DNA from: Ktedonosporobacter rubrisoli
Lineage (GTDB): Bacteria > Chloroflexota > Ktedonobacteria > Ktedonobacterales > Ktedonobacteraceae
Assembly (NCBI RefSeq): GCF_004208415.1
Contig: NZ_CP035758.1
Coordinates: forward strand, 5,394,001 to 5,458,000
Direction: 5' to 3'
DNA length: 64,000 nt
How positions within the stretch are numbered: the stretch's first letter is position 1; every line of letters starts with the position of its first letter. The notes under the pieces were generated by a model. That model saw only the letters and a program-made list of their open reading frames with translations. It had not been told where the DNA came from and ran no database searches. Made by a program: the position numbers and the translations under genes. Shown piece by piece: positions 44,345-53,490 of this stretch.

Positions 44345-44401
44345 GGCTCATGCGCTGCCCTGCTCTTCCAGCTCTGCACTGGGCTGGGAAAGGGCAGGAC
44401 C

Positions 44402-45601
44402 TCAATCCTGGATCTCTAGCGCATCGCGGGCCAGAAGCGAGAGGGTTGTATCATCCATGGGTGGGTGATGGAGGCCGGCACGCACATCACGATAGTAGCG
44501 CTGTAAGGGCAGATCCAGGGAGAGGCTGGCCCCGCCTACCAGGCGCATGGCAAGATCGACGATCTCGACGGCATGGTTAGTGACAAGATATTTAGAGGCA
44601 GCAAACTGGCTGGGGCGCGTGCTCGCAGGATCGTTATCAAATTGTTCGGCAAGCCCAAAGAAGACAGCTTTGCTCTGCAGCAAGGCCAGATCCATCTTCG
44701 CTACCTTTTCCTGAATGTGGGGCACGCTAGCAATCGACTGATTGAGCGAATTGGGGCGCCTCTTTTGCGCAAAGCTTACAGCTGCGTCACGAGCCGCCTG
44801 CGCAATCCCCAGGTAGACAGCAACGGTAGGATACGTCCAGGCCTGCATACGTTCCTGGGCCAATGGGCTGGCCGGGATCTGCTCATCTACATAGGAAAGC
44901 GCGTCGATATGCACATCTTCTAGATGGATGGTATTGCTCCCACTGCCGCGCATTCCCAACGAGCGCCAGGTATCCTCTATGCGCACACCCTGGGCAGAGG
45001 CCGGGACCAGAAAGGTTCCTCTCTCGGCCCGCAAAGGCTTAAGCCCGGCGTCGCCTGCTTCATCCTCTATACTGCAGGCAACAAGATAATAGCCCAGGGC
45101 ATAGCTGCCCGTAGTATAGGTTTTCATGCCGCTAATACGCCACGAGCCATCGGGCTGACGGCGTGCTGTCGTTGCGGGGCGTCCACCACGGCTCGGGCTT
45201 CCGGTCGCTGGCTCACTGGCGATGGTATTAAACATCGCGCCATCCTGCACCACGGCATGACAAATGCGCGTAAAGAGCTCATTTGGCCCATTTACGCTCT
45301 GCACCAGGCGTGCAATCGCGACAAGGTGCATGCTCACGGCCAGGGCCGTCGAAGCGCAGCCCTGCGCCAGACGCTGCTGGGTAAGCGCGACATCGAGCAA
45401 CGAGGCTCCCCAGCCGCCAAATTCTTTCGGCACTGTCAGCTTAAGATAACCGGCCTGGCGGAGATCTTCGTAATTTTCGAGCGGGAAACGACCTTCCCAG
45501 TCATTCTTCGCCGCTCTCCCGGCAAAAATATCGGCCAGTTCCCCAGCCATGGCGAGAAGTTTCTTCTGGGTCTCAGTTACAGGGTATGCGAGAAAGCTCA
45601 C
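44402..45601 (-). CDS. Acyl-CoA dehydrogenase-like flavoprotein (DszC/SfnB type)
   Basis: Protein of 399 residues with the acyl-CoA dehydrogenase fold. It shows the N-terminal helical domain (YLKLTVPKEFGGWGA), the middle beta domain with WRISGMKTYTTGS and TWRSLGMRGSGSN, and a C-terminal domain with EIVDLAMRLVGGASL. This pattern is nearest to DszC/SfnB-like proteins, some of which are FMNH2-dependent monooxygenases rather than dehydrogenases, so the reaction is open. The start is GTG 45601, six bases after AAGGAG. The 5' leader has no recognised riboswitch. It is upstream of glpD but separated by a promoter. Confidence 0.82.
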   Translation of the reverse strand: MSFLAYPVTETQKKLLAMAGELADIFAGRAAKNDWEGRFPLENYEDLRQAGYLKLTVPKEFGGWGASLLDVALTQQRLAQGCASTALAVSMHLVAIARLVQSVNGPNELFTRICHAVVQDGAMFNTIASEPATGSPSRGGRPATTARRQPDGSWRISGMKTYTTGSYALGYYLVACSIEDEAGDAGLKPLRAERGTFLVPASAQGVRIEDTWRSLGMRGSGSNTIHLEDVHIDALSYVDEQIPASPLAQERMQAWTYPTVAVYLGIAQAARDAAVSFAQKRRPNSLNQSIASVPHIQEKVAKMDLALLQSKAVFFGLAEQFDNDPASTRPSQFAASKYLVTNHAVEIVDLAMRLVGGASLSLDLPLQRYYRDVRAGLHHPPMDDTTLSLLARDALEIQD

Positions 45602-45811
45602 TGATTGCTCCTTGTCTGACCTTCGCTCGTATCCAGAGGAGAGATTTCCTATCTTTACGCCAGGGAGGCCAGCCAGAGCGACTGATCTCCAAGAGAGGCA
45701 GGACGCGGCCTCCGATACGAAGCTTAAGCTCTTACATTTGTCTTGCGTACTCCACGTCGACAAAGCCTTAAGCTTCAACTGACGGGATTTGTCAAATCAA
45801 TCTTATATAGC

Positions 45812-45838
45812 AGTGCTCCGGACAGGTGCCGGAGCACT
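45812..45838. repeat. Strong hairpin upstream of the DszC/SfnB-like gene
   Basis: Perfect ten-base stem AGTGCTCCGG / CCGGAGCACT with a seven-base loop. A TTGACA box on the minus strand (45795-45790) lies just next to it, so it may be an operator or the end of a neighbouring transcript. The region 45602-46073 has no other gene. Confidence 0.45.
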
Positions 45839-46073
45839 CATGCAAGCGAGTATTTATGTATTATGCACGCCTGGCGTCCGGGCTAAGAGCTGCGGGCACT
45901 CTCCAGGCAGGCAAGCACTACTCCTCTATTAGTATGCTTCATAGCTTATCTATTTGTCCAGTAACGTCAGTTACATTCTTCAGCTTGGGCCGCTGTGCAG
46001 ACTCGGCTCAGGATGGCAGGCAAACTTTGCTCTGGCGCATAGCTCAAACATGGCGAGCAAATCGGCCCGGCCC

Positions 46074-46343
46074 TTACTCGGCTTTGCGGGATGGCGAGGT
46101 TATGCCGTCGCCCCTGGCCGTATCTTCCTCCACCGGCTCTAACGTTCCCTGCTGTCCATAAATGTAGCGCTGGCCGCGTAAGAGCGAAGCGATGGCCGCA
46201 ACTACGCACATAGCCATTGCCAGATAGAATACCACATGCAGGCCAACCATGAACGGTCCCGAGATGAGGTTAGGGAAGAAGCTCTTCCCCAGCAAGCTAG
46301 CCTGATGAGCCGGCGGGAGAGCATGCAAAACGCGTAACGTCAC
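46074..46343 (-). pseudogene. Remnant: C-terminus of a DHA2-type MFS transporter
   Basis: The last about 90 codons of a multidrug exporter: LLGKSFFPNLISGPFMVGLH, then a membrane helix YLAMAMCVVAAIASLL and the basic tail RGQRYIYG. This is the typical end of EmrB/QacA-like proteins. No upstream helices or credible start are present, so the gene is a 3' fragment, with the rest replaced by AT-richer sequence. Confidence 0.55.
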
Positions 46344-46488
46344 GTTAGGGCGGGCGCTAGCCTTTAAAGGCGCGTAGCGTTCCTTAAAAGATTTGTTAGT
46401 ATCGAAGCTAGTTTTTAGTGTTAACTCTATGGTAAAATAGGTATTTATTAGAGCATGTTTTCTAGTGATTTAGAAAGAGAGGTTTGTA

Positions 46489-46686
46489 ATGAATGAACAA
46501 CATAATCAGACTAGTTGGCGTATATTAGCAGATAGGTTTATCTGGTCTGATGAAAATGCACTGCCGTTAATACCAGAGGAGATATCAGATGAAGAGTTAC
46601 AGAAGTATCTTTATACATATCATAAAGATAAAATTTCTATTGAAGAAATTAAAACATTGAGAGCAAAGGATGTAAAAGATCAATGA
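46489..46686 (+). CDS. Small hypothetical protein
   Basis: A 65-residue acidic and charged protein (SWRILADRFIWSDENALP, then ISDEELQKYLYTYHKDKIS) of no recognised family. GAGAGG lies seven bases before ATG 46489, which supports real translation. It is AT-rich compared with its surroundings, like the regulator remnant next to it, which suggests recent acquisition. Its stop lies two bases from the end of the convergent remnant. Confidence 0.5.
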   Translation: MNEQHNQTSWRILADRFIWSDENALPLIPEEISDEELQKYLYTYHKDKISIEEIKTLRAKDVKDQ

Positions 46687-46687
46687 A

Positions 46688-47122
46688 TTATTCTACAACA
46701 GTCTTGCTGTTTGTTTCATAGTACATGCTTCTAAAATTTTTGACTGCTGGCAAATTTGCATAGCCTAACGCGTCTAGTTGATCTAGATGCCTCATTACCT
46801 TATTATGTATTCTCAACGATTCATAGTCTTTTAATGATATCAAACCATTTACCTTTTCCTCTAGTAAAGCGCTATATGCATAAAAAACATAATCTTTAGT
46901 TACTACTGGTACGCCTTGCATATTGTCTGCTAACGCGATGGCTGTATTAATTGCCTGAATGAACCTCTTTTCATCTCCAAATGTTGCATAATCTCTTGCC
47001 AGAAATGAATAGCAATAAGCTGCTACTTCTTTGGAAGATGTACTAAATGATAAATCCCTTACTTTTGTGTTTTTTAGAAAAAGGGCAGGAAAACAGATTT
47101 CATGCCTTTTACCATTTGCTTG
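46688..47122 (-). pseudogene. Remnant: C-terminal part of a TPR-type regulator
   Basis: An open frame of about 144 codons, in the same frame as the XRE-TPR gene upstream and separated from it by tandem stops TAA-TAG. It encodes a helical sequence (KEVAAYCYSFLARDYATFGD, KRFIQAINTAIALADNMQG, LLEEKVNGLISLKDYESL) that resembles the C-terminal tail of XRE-TPR regulators. There is no start codon at its head, only an internal ATG at 46921. It is best read as the 3' end of a lost paralogue. Confidence 0.55.
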
Positions 47123-47125
47123 CTA

Positions 47126-48253
47126 TTAATACTCTACAGGACCACTTAGGGCTTCTCTCAGCCTTGAATTCGCCTGGTCCATTGTTCTTGTTAAACTTTC
47201 TATTGTGCTTTGTATTGCATAGATGCGTTCTAACAAGCGATAATTTCCGGTAGAGAGACAAAGATGTGTCGCTTCTATAGCAACATCCACGCCTGCAGTG
47301 ATATCCCCTGCCTGTACTAGGGTAGCTGCTCTGGCTGTAGCAAGCAACGTTTGCCAATGGATCGTTATTGGGCGGAGTGCCTTTTCCGCCTTCTCAAGGT
47401 ATTCTAACGCTTTTTGTGTCTCTCCCAAGATGGTGTAAGATCTATTATAATCTTCGTACACGGTTCCGAGATTATACAGGCCATGTACTATACTAGCGGT
47501 TTCTTCTGCACTGATCTGGTAAGTAAGATCTTCTGCCTCTGCCATAGCTCGTTCAAATCCACTTTTATTCCCAGCCTGTACATATGCACGTCCAAGTAAC
47601 TGTATTGCGTTCCCACGCGCGGCGTTGTTTGCATGCGGGGTTGTATCGCATGCAGCTTGGAGATACTTAATTGCGTTAGATAAGTCTCCTTTACGACGGT
47701 ACATGTCACCCTCGTAAGTCAAGGCAAGATTAAGCAGGGTATCATCTTGAATAGTGCGGGCAACTTGTTCCATCTCATAATAATGTCGAAGGGCAATATC
47801 TGTTTCACTTGTCCGACACAGAATAGAGGTAACATGGCCAGCGATGTGGTAGCCGCGAGCAAGGCGATTGAGCATAGCATGATCGTCGGTTTTTATTTGA
47901 GGTATGAGACCCTGTAAAAATCTCTCAACCAAAGGGCTAGCTTCAAAGTAACGCGACTGCCTTGCAAGATTCCATATATGGTCTATTGTCTCGTCCACCT
48001 GCTCATAGGTAAGTGGTACGTAGATCGAGGATACAACCCCTAACTGTTCCGGCTCGATACCGAGCATGCTGGCAAGCCGGCTTAGTTCACGTACGTCACT
48101 TAACGTGGTCTCCTCCCTTTCCCAGCGTCCTATAGTTTTTACGTCAACGTTTAAGTCACTCGCCAACTGCGTTTGTGTTACCTTAAATCTTTCTCTATAC
48201 TCTCTCAGAGCTCTCGCTAATGGTGATGTCGGTTGACGAGGTTCCTGTACCAT
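47126..48253 (-). CDS. XRE-family regulator with TPR domain
   Basis: Protein of 375 residues. An N-terminal Cro/CI-type HTH (about 12-70: VTQTQLASDLNVDVKTIGRWE) is followed by about 290 residues of TPR-like helices (LNLALTYEGDMYRRKGDLSNAIKYL, AIQLLGRAYVQAGNKSGFERAM). The layout resembles regulators whose TPR part senses peptides or binds partners. It is AT-richer than typical genes here. It ends in a natural-looking C-terminus, REALSGPVEY, directly followed by two stops. The leading MVQEPRQPTSPLARALREY is typical of this group. Confidence 0.88.
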   Translation of the reverse strand: MVQEPRQPTSPLARALREYRERFKVTQTQLASDLNVDVKTIGRWEREETTLSDVRELSRLASMLGIEPEQLGVVSSIYVPLTYEQVDETIDHIWNLARQSRYFEASPLVERFLQGLIPQIKTDDHAMLNRLARGYHIAGHVTSILCRTSETDIALRHYYEMEQVARTIQDDTLLNLALTYEGDMYRRKGDLSNAIKYLQAACDTTPHANNAARGNAIQLLGRAYVQAGNKSGFERAMAEAEDLTYQISAEETASIVHGLYNLGTVYEDYNRSYTILGETQKALEYLEKAEKALRPITIHWQTLLATARAATLVQAGDITAGVDVAIEATHLCLSTGNYRLLERIYAIQSTIESLTRTMDQANSRLREALSGPVEY

Positions 48254-48426
48254 TATATGTCCCTTTCAGTTATTTTTCTTCTGTTACTCAAGAGCCTATA
48301 GTATGTCCTTTACACAAATGCGCTTTATACCTCACAATATTTGTAGATGTCTCGTGCATATTATAGTTTGTCAAACAAAGATTAGCAACCAACTACTCTA
48401 TGCTCTTTCAATGTGGGAGAGGAAAA

Positions 48427-48660
48427 ATGAACGAAAATATCAGCGAAGTGGCACAGCTTTTAGAGCGCATAGATCAGGAATATCAGGCGACTCAGAGGGC
48501 ATTGACGGGACTGGCGTATGGAGTCGCGCGACATGAATTTATTAATCAGCGGCTAGAGAACCTGCAAGCATTACATGAGCAGATCATAGAGCAGGTTGGC
48601 CCTGATGCCGCAGTGCAACTCATCGTGCGCGCATACTCTTCTCAAGATCTCCCTCCTTGA
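48427..48660 (+). CDS. Small hypothetical protein, helical
   Basis: A 77-residue protein, mostly helical with coiled-coil character (QLLERIDQEYQATQRALTGL, HEFINQRLENLQALHEQIIE). No family was recognised. GAGAGG lies six bases before ATG 48427; an in-frame start at 48400 is less suited. It is the first of three small plus-strand genes, divergent from the XRE-TPR regulator, which may control it. Confidence 0.65.
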   Translation: MNENISEVAQLLERIDQEYQATQRALTGLAYGVARHEFINQRLENLQALHEQIIEQVGPDAAVQLIVRAYSSQDLPP

Positions 48661-48768
48661 ATGGGCTGTGATGCTTCTGTGCAGGAGGGAAATGAGGTGA
48701 GAAGGGAGGAACAGAAGTGTGTCAACATGATGATGTGCCTATGCTTGCATGATTAGGGAGGGATAGGG

Positions 48769-49059
48769 ATGATGAAGATTGATATCAGCCAACAAGAGAC
48801 GCTCCCGCTGCCGTTATACGATACCTTTCGCGCCTATATGGAGCGACATCGCCTGACCTGGGTTGCTGTGGCGCGGCTCTCAGGTGTGAGAGTCATCATC
48901 GTGTGGCGAATGTGGTCTGACTTGCCGGTTACTGCGGCTAATGCCAGGCAAGTATGCATCGCTGTCGAGTTCCTCACGGGATATGCATATCTCGGCACGC
49001 TTCCGACCTATGAGCTTCTACGAGAGAGGATAAGGGGAAAACATGAGCGGCACATTTAA
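48769..49059 (+). CDS. Small hypothetical protein with HTH-like segment
   Basis: A 96-residue protein. Residues about 20-70 look like a degenerate helix-turn-helix (YMERHRLTWVAVARLSGVRV, VWRMWSDLPVTAANARQVC), so it may bind DNA, but no family can be named. AGGGAGGGATAGGG precedes ATG 48769. Its end overlaps the next gene by 17 bases, implying translational coupling. Confidence 0.6.
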   Translation: MMKIDISQQETLPLPLYDTFRAYMERHRLTWVAVARLSGVRVIIVWRMWSDLPVTAANARQVCIAVEFLTGYAYLGTLPTYELLRERIRGKHERHI

Positions 49060-49432
49060 ACATAGAAAAAAGATAGTCGGGTCCTCCCAGCACCAACAGA
49101 CGGAAACCATTTCCCTTGTGGTAGATCGACAGGCGATTCATCAGCATGTGCTTGCGCTCATCGAAGACCCAGAGCAAGCATGGATCATGTATGAAACGTG
49201 GGGTGGGACCCATTGGCGTGTCCACATTCAGGGTTCCGGGCGCATTGTCCCTCAAGATGAGGTGCCCCACCTTCTCTCAAAAATGCAGGATGCACATGCA
49301 GTATTGCTTCTGAAATCGTGTATTATGCCTCAAGTGCTATTTCTGCAAGGCCCTACTGATCGCTTGCTCTATGGGGAAGATTTGCTGTGGCGACAACGCT
49401 CATTTTTAACGATGGCTCCAGAGCAGGGGTAA
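49043..49432 (+). CDS. Small hypothetical protein, coupled to the HTH-like gene
   Basis: A 129-residue protein of unknown function with a basic N-terminus (FKHRKKIVG) and a compact mixed alpha/beta body (SLVVDRQAIHQHVLALIEDP, WGGTHWRVHIQGSGRIVPQD, AVLLLKSCIMPQVLFLQGPT). Its ATG lies inside the 3' end of the previous gene, and AAGGGG is placed before it. The two form a coupled pair. The protein may act with the HTH-like one. Confidence 0.6.
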   Translation: MSGTFKHRKKIVGSSQHQQTETISLVVDRQAIHQHVLALIEDPEQAWIMYETWGGTHWRVHIQGSGRIVPQDEVPHLLSKMQDAHAVLLLKSCIMPQVLFLQGPTDRLLYGEDLLWRQRSFLTMAPEQG

Positions 49433-49604
49433 GAGGTGCTTCTTTTCTGTTAGGAAGTGGCTTCATAACACTTGCACCTCATCAATGTTTGACGGATAAC
49501 GACTGAACAAAAGGCCCAGAATAAAAAGCTTTCTGAGCCTGCGAACCGATCATTTTTTAGGCATTGCTAGCCTGAGCTTGCGGGAAAGATATATATGCTG
49601 CCTA

Positions 49605-50822
49605 TCATGAAGAAAGGGCTACGAGGTCCGAGGGCACAATCTGCTCGCTAAGAAAACGCCTGAAAACCTTTAGCTTATCAGGGCCTTCTAGCCAGGGCCT
49701 CATCAATTTTTTGCCATAGAAGTAAGTAAAGACATAGGCGTCAAGAAAAGGAACTTTTAAAAACTGTAGTGCTTTATCTGCCCTATCTTCAGATACAAGC
49801 ATATATTTCTGGATATACTGCCTCACCTCTGCCTCAGAACGGCCCTCGCGAAGAAGAAATGCTGCGTTTCCCCTCACACCTTCCAATATATCGCTGGCCT
49901 GAGCAAATTTCTCAGCATCTATCGGCTCAATAGTGAGGCCGACTTGAGGATAGATATGTTGAGCTAGCCATTTCTCGGCCTCCTCTGCTGAGAAGATAAC
50001 TTCTTTAGCCAGGGTAGCAATTCCTTCAGCGATAAGGCAAAGCGGGCTAATGAGTGGAAGCACTGATTGATCAAGATAGCCTTGTTTTCTGTAGAGGTGA
50101 AGTTCTTTGAGCGTAGCTTCGGTATGATGGCCTGGATAGCCTTCATGGCAGATCAGATCGAGCAACGTGTTCAAAGCAATAGGCAGATCTGCATTTATCT
50201 CGATCAGGGATTGATAATTGCCTAGATACCAGCAAGCTCCTCCCGTAGGCTTGCCTCTCACGACGCGAACCTCTATCTTCTCCTCTGGCGGAAGATCTAC
50301 AAAGGCCGAGGTACGTGCACGAGCCTCGGCAATCATTAGCTCTACAAGCTGAGGGAGGAGATAATATTTTTCTTGTGGCAACTCGTAGCGTTTGCGCCAG
50401 GCCAGGGCACGCGTAGAGATATCGCCAGCGCCAGGAAGGATCTCATCAAGCCAGCTATGTGCCTGTTCAAATTCTGCTTCAGGTATCCAACGAGGAGAAA
50501 TATCAAAGCAATTTTGTACCTCCTCCTGTAAGGTGAAATCTTCGCCATTTAGCTTGCGGGCCACTGTTTCTAAAGCCCGAAGCTGCTTTTCCAGGTGCCT
50601 TTGATGAGCGGCTGTATATTGCTGAGACGAGAGAGAAGTTCTTAAATCTGCAGCGAGTTTGATGATATTATCAAGAGGGACCTCTCGCTCGCTCTCCACT
50701 TGCGTTTTCCATGCAGAGGGACCATAGTAAGCATCTACAAAAGGTTGCGCGCTTTGACTCCTGAGAATCTTATCAAGGCGCAAGGCTAGCAGAACATAGT
50801 TCTGATACCACTGTTCATCCAT
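49605..50822 (-). CDS. DUF885-like putative metallopeptidase
   Basis: Protein of 405 residues, largely helical, with the zinc-site motif HEGYPGHHTEA (about 225), typical of the DUF885 group related to thermolysin-like gluzincins. A further Glu near AEGIATLAKEV probably completes the site. There is no signal peptide, so it is cytoplasmic. It lies about 50 bases after the MFS gene, on the same strand. GGAGAAAG precedes ATG 50822; a TTG start at 50882 would overlap the MFS gene by eight bases and is less likely. Confidence 0.8.
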   Translation of the reverse strand: MDEQWYQNYVLLALRLDKILRSQSAQPFVDAYYGPSAWKTQVESEREVPLDNIIKLAADLRTSLSSQQYTAAHQRHLEKQLRALETVARKLNGEDFTLQEEVQNCFDISPRWIPEAEFEQAHSWLDEILPGAGDISTRALAWRKRYELPQEKYYLLPQLVELMIAEARARTSAFVDLPPEEKIEVRVVRGKPTGGACWYLGNYQSLIEINADLPIALNTLLDLICHEGYPGHHTEATLKELHLYRKQGYLDQSVLPLISPLCLIAEGIATLAKEVIFSAEEAEKWLAQHIYPQVGLTIEPIDAEKFAQASDILEGVRGNAAFLLREGRSEAEVRQYIQKYMLVSEDRADKALQFLKVPFLDAYVFTYFYGKKLMRPWLEGPDKLKVFRRFLSEQIVPSDLVALSS

Positions 50823-50874
50823 GTCTTTCTCCAGTCTTTTTGCATTCTTGCCGGTAAAATATTTCAAGGTCAGC

Positions 50875-52125
50875 CTAGCCAACTTTCTCCAGAACGAGGG
50901 CCGACTTTTCTGCGGCTGCGATATTATCTCTGGTTATTACCAGGAAGAAGGGAATAAAGAGCAAGATATTTGCCAGGGCAGCGAGCCAGAAGACCGCGCG
51001 AATACCCATGAATTGAGCAATTATCCCGGCCAGGGCCGCGCCCAAAGAAAGTGAACCATATCCCAGCACGCGGATGGCCCCATTGGTACGACCCATAAAC
51101 GCGTCAGGGACGATGCGTTGCATGAGGGATCTGACGGTCACGCTCCACATAGTCGCGCCTGCGCCCCCGATCACGGCAGCGATACCAACCAGCCAGGCAT
51201 TCGTCGTCAAGGCGGGCACACCTACCATCACAAAGGTACCCAGGATATCGGCCCCAATCGTCAAGTGCTGCCCCAACCAGCGCTGGATAGGCCCCGCTAC
51301 TACGGTTCCCATAACGCCTCCAATTCCAATCCCTGTGAGCAGTAAGCCATATTCAAATTTTGTTAGCCCCAACGGTCCCGGAGCAATTGCATAGAGCACA
51401 AGTACAGCTTGCCAGGCACTCCAACCCAGATTCATCACGGTAACGATACCCGTCAATGTGCGCAACAATTTGTTCTGCCATAGAAAGCTGAGACCCTCTA
51501 TAATATCGGTTCCAAGCTTTGTCTGCGCCTGGCGTTCGGCCCGAAAAGAGCCCTTCAGCCAGAACATAGCAAGCAGGGCCAGCAGATAGAGCCCGCTACT
51601 ACTCCCCAGAGCCAGCGCCAGCCCTAGCGAGGCCAGGGCGCCGCCAAGGGTGGGTCCAAGGAACTCATACATAATGGTCTGGGTGCCTATAAACTTGGCG
51701 TTGGCTTGCTCCAGCTTTTCCCTGGAGACGACTGCAGGAACCATACTAATTGCGGCCGAGTCGGCAAAGGTTTCGGCAACGCCAAGAATAAGCGCACAAA
51801 TATAGATGAGCGGTAAGGAGATGAGCCGCATGATGGTAGCCAGGGCCAGGATTGCTAATGTCCCCACGCGAATCAGACAGACCCAGAAGATGATTTGCCG
51901 CCTATCTAGACGATCTACCAGCGCTCCAACTGGCAGACCGAATAACAACCAGGGCAAGGATAAGGCGAAGCTGACCCCAGCAACAAGAACCGCTGAGGTC
52001 GTGAGAGAAGCTGCAAAAATCGGTAAGGCTAGCTTAAACATTCCGTCCGAAAGGCTCCCCGCCGCATTGACGAGCCAGAGCATCAAGAAATTCTTATTCC
52101 ATCGCGCAAAACGAGGCCCGGCCAT
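50875..52125 (-). CDS. MFS transporter (MFS_3/EntS-like)
   Basis: Exporter-type permease of 416 residues with about twelve membrane segments. The motif A-like loop GALVDRLDRRQ between helices 2 and 3 and LGPTLGGALASLGLALALG-type segments are visible. The family exports siderophores and drugs; no substrate can be read. GAGGAG precedes ATG 52125. It is divergent from a CGNR regulator, and an inverted repeat sits between them, so regulation by that protein is likely. Confidence 0.88.
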   Translation of the reverse strand: MAGPRFARWNKNFLMLWLVNAAGSLSDGMFKLALPIFAASLTTSAVLVAGVSFALSLPWLLFGLPVGALVDRLDRRQIIFWVCLIRVGTLAILALATIMRLISLPLIYICALILGVAETFADSAAISMVPAVVSREKLEQANAKFIGTQTIMYEFLGPTLGGALASLGLALALGSSSGLYLLALLAMFWLKGSFRAERQAQTKLGTDIIEGLSFLWQNKLLRTLTGIVTVMNLGWSAWQAVLVLYAIAPGPLGLTKFEYGLLLTGIGIGGVMGTVVAGPIQRWLGQHLTIGADILGTFVMVGVPALTTNAWLVGIAAVIGGAGATMWSVTVRSLMQRIVPDAFMGRTNGAIRVLGYGSLSLGAALAGIIAQFMGIRAVFWLAALANILLFIPFFLVITRDNIAAAEKSALVLEKVG

Positions 52126-52140
52126 AGTCACGCTCCTCAT

Positions 52141-52170
52141 GTAAGTGGTATAATTATTTACAACACTTAC
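52141..52170. promoter_or_regulatory. Operator-like inverted repeat between MFS and CGNR genes
   Basis: Perfect arms GTAAGTG (52141-52147) and CACTTAC (52164-52170), 16 bases apart, enclose TATAAT (52149-52154), a -10 box in the plus orientation. The -35 on that strand is poor. A minus-strand TTGACT (52198-52193) is also near. The site would control both divergent genes. Confidence 0.55.
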
Positions 52171-52200
52171 ATTACCACATCACTATGTAAGGAGTCAACA

Positions 52201-52752
52201 GTGAATAGAGGATTACAGGAGAAGCGATTACAGCTGGCCGAAGATCTTGTCAATAGCTATGATACGTTTCTCGCAGAGCCGGAGCACCTCCCGATTCCCG
52301 AGGATCTGCATAGCTTTCTGCTAGAACGGGGAATACGTCCCGAACAGCCCATAGGACAAAGCGAACTTGAGGAAATATACAGGCTACGGAGCAAGCTACG
52401 TGCGGTTTATGAAGCTGTAGCTGAAGAGCACGCAGCCCAAATACTCAACGAACTATTCGCCCATAGTCAGGTCACGCCTCGGCTTGCGGCAGGTCCTGAC
52501 CACAAGTATAGCCTGGAGCTCATGCTTCCCACGGATATATCAATTCAACGGCGGGTAGAAATCGAGGCTGCGCTGGGACTTAGCTTTGGCCTTTCGCACT
52601 ACGGGAAAGAGCGACTGCGCATATGTGCTGCTGCACCCTGCCGCGATGCTTTTCTCGACACATCGCGCAATCGCTCGCGGCGATTCTGCTCAGAGCGCTG
52701 TGCGAACCGCTATAATGTGGCGGCCTTTCGGGCGCGCCATGTAGAGGAATGA
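52201..52752 (+). CDS. CGNR zinc-finger regulator
   Basis: Protein of 183 residues with an ABATE-type N-terminal domain (stress-binding) and a C-terminal zinc finger: RLRICAAAPCRDAFLD, then RRFCSERCANRYNVAAFRAR. The spacing of four cysteines and the CANR/CGNR-like tail define the family. Such proteins are predicted transcription factors. It is divergent from the MFS gene and probably represses it. The start is GTG 52201 with AAGGAG five bases upstream. Confidence 0.88.
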   Translation: MNRGLQEKRLQLAEDLVNSYDTFLAEPEHLPIPEDLHSFLLERGIRPEQPIGQSELEEIYRLRSKLRAVYEAVAEEHAAQILNELFAHSQVTPRLAAGPDHKYSLELMLPTDISIQRRVEIEAALGLSFGLSHYGKERLRICAAAPCRDAFLDTSRNRSRRFCSERCANRYNVAAFRARHVEE

Positions 52753-52830
52753 AAGCTCTGTCAGCATGTACTACAAGTTCGCCTATTCTCCTAAGAGAAT
52801 AAGTAACGCCCCGCCTATGCGCAAAGAGCA

Positions 52831-53286
52831 TTAGCCAACGCTTTGCAATAGAAACATAGGGCGACCAACTAGCGATTGTTCAAACTCCTCTAGCGAAGAG
52901 TTTGCCGTAACGCCATATTGGCTAGCAAAGGGGTGACGGCCATCCTTGATCTCCTCCTGTAGAATGGGTGCAGCCTCCTGGGGAGTCAACTCGCGCGCGA
53001 TAACCGTTTCTGAATGGCGCTCACGCGTGAGAACCTCTACGCCTCCAGCTGCACGCAGATTGAGCACCCAATCGGTTACTCCACTAGCAGCTACATAGCG
53101 CTGCCCATTGTATTCATGAAGCGCAAGTGGAATCGAACGTGACTGCCCGCTTTTGCGCCCACGAACTGTGAGTAAGTATAAGCTATATGTTTTGAAGCCT
53201 TTAACTTTAAAGCCGGCACGCAGCTGAGTTGTCATCATAACATTTGCCAGGCGGACATACCAGGGTGCACGATACGTTTTTGCCAT
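52831..53286 (-). CDS. F420-dependent nitroreductase/quinone reductase-like (Ddn family)
   Basis: Protein of 151 residues. The region LLTVRGRKSGQSRSIPLALH and YVAASGVTDWVLNLRAA are typical of deazaflavin (F420)-dependent nitroreductases of the Ddn/FQR group. An N-terminal hydrophobic-basic helix may contact the membrane. If F420 is made by this organism, the enzyme would reduce quinones or nitro compounds. It has no operon partner. AAAGAAG precedes the ATG loosely. Confidence 0.85.
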   Translation of the reverse strand: MAKTYRAPWYVRLANVMMTTQLRAGFKVKGFKTYSLYLLTVRGRKSGQSRSIPLALHEYNGQRYVAASGVTDWVLNLRAAGGVEVLTRERHSETVIARELTPQEAAPILQEEIKDGRHPFASQYGVTANSSLEEFEQSLVGRPMFLLQSVG

Positions 53287-53450
53287 AGTTTCTTTTCCTT
53301 CTTTAAAAACAAGATGCTAGCGTCATCATAAATAAAGAAGGTCAAAAGTTCCTGCTTGGGACAGCTTTCTTTGCCTCATTTCAACTCATGGTCGCTAGAG
53401 AAGAGGGACAGAAACAGGCAAGAGGCACATTTAAAAGCTTGATTATAATG

Positions 53451-53479
53451 TTGACAAAGTAGATAAGGATTGTTATGAT
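53451..53479 (+). promoter_or_regulatory. Promoter upstream of metQ
   Basis: TTGACA (53451-53456) and TATGAT (53474-53479) with a 17-base spacer. Transcription would start near 53486, leaving about 357 bases before metQ. Confidence 0.75.
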
Positions 53480-53490
53480 ATTATTTAGAA

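Noticed and set aside
44924..45604. Long frame antisense to the DszC/SfnB-like gene
   Set aside because: No motifs or ribosome site; the minus-strand gene is well supported.
45602..45811. Possible SAM (S-box) riboswitch before the DszC/SfnB-like gene
   Set aside because: A G/C-rich patch looked vaguely similar, but the conserved S-box core was not found on either strand.
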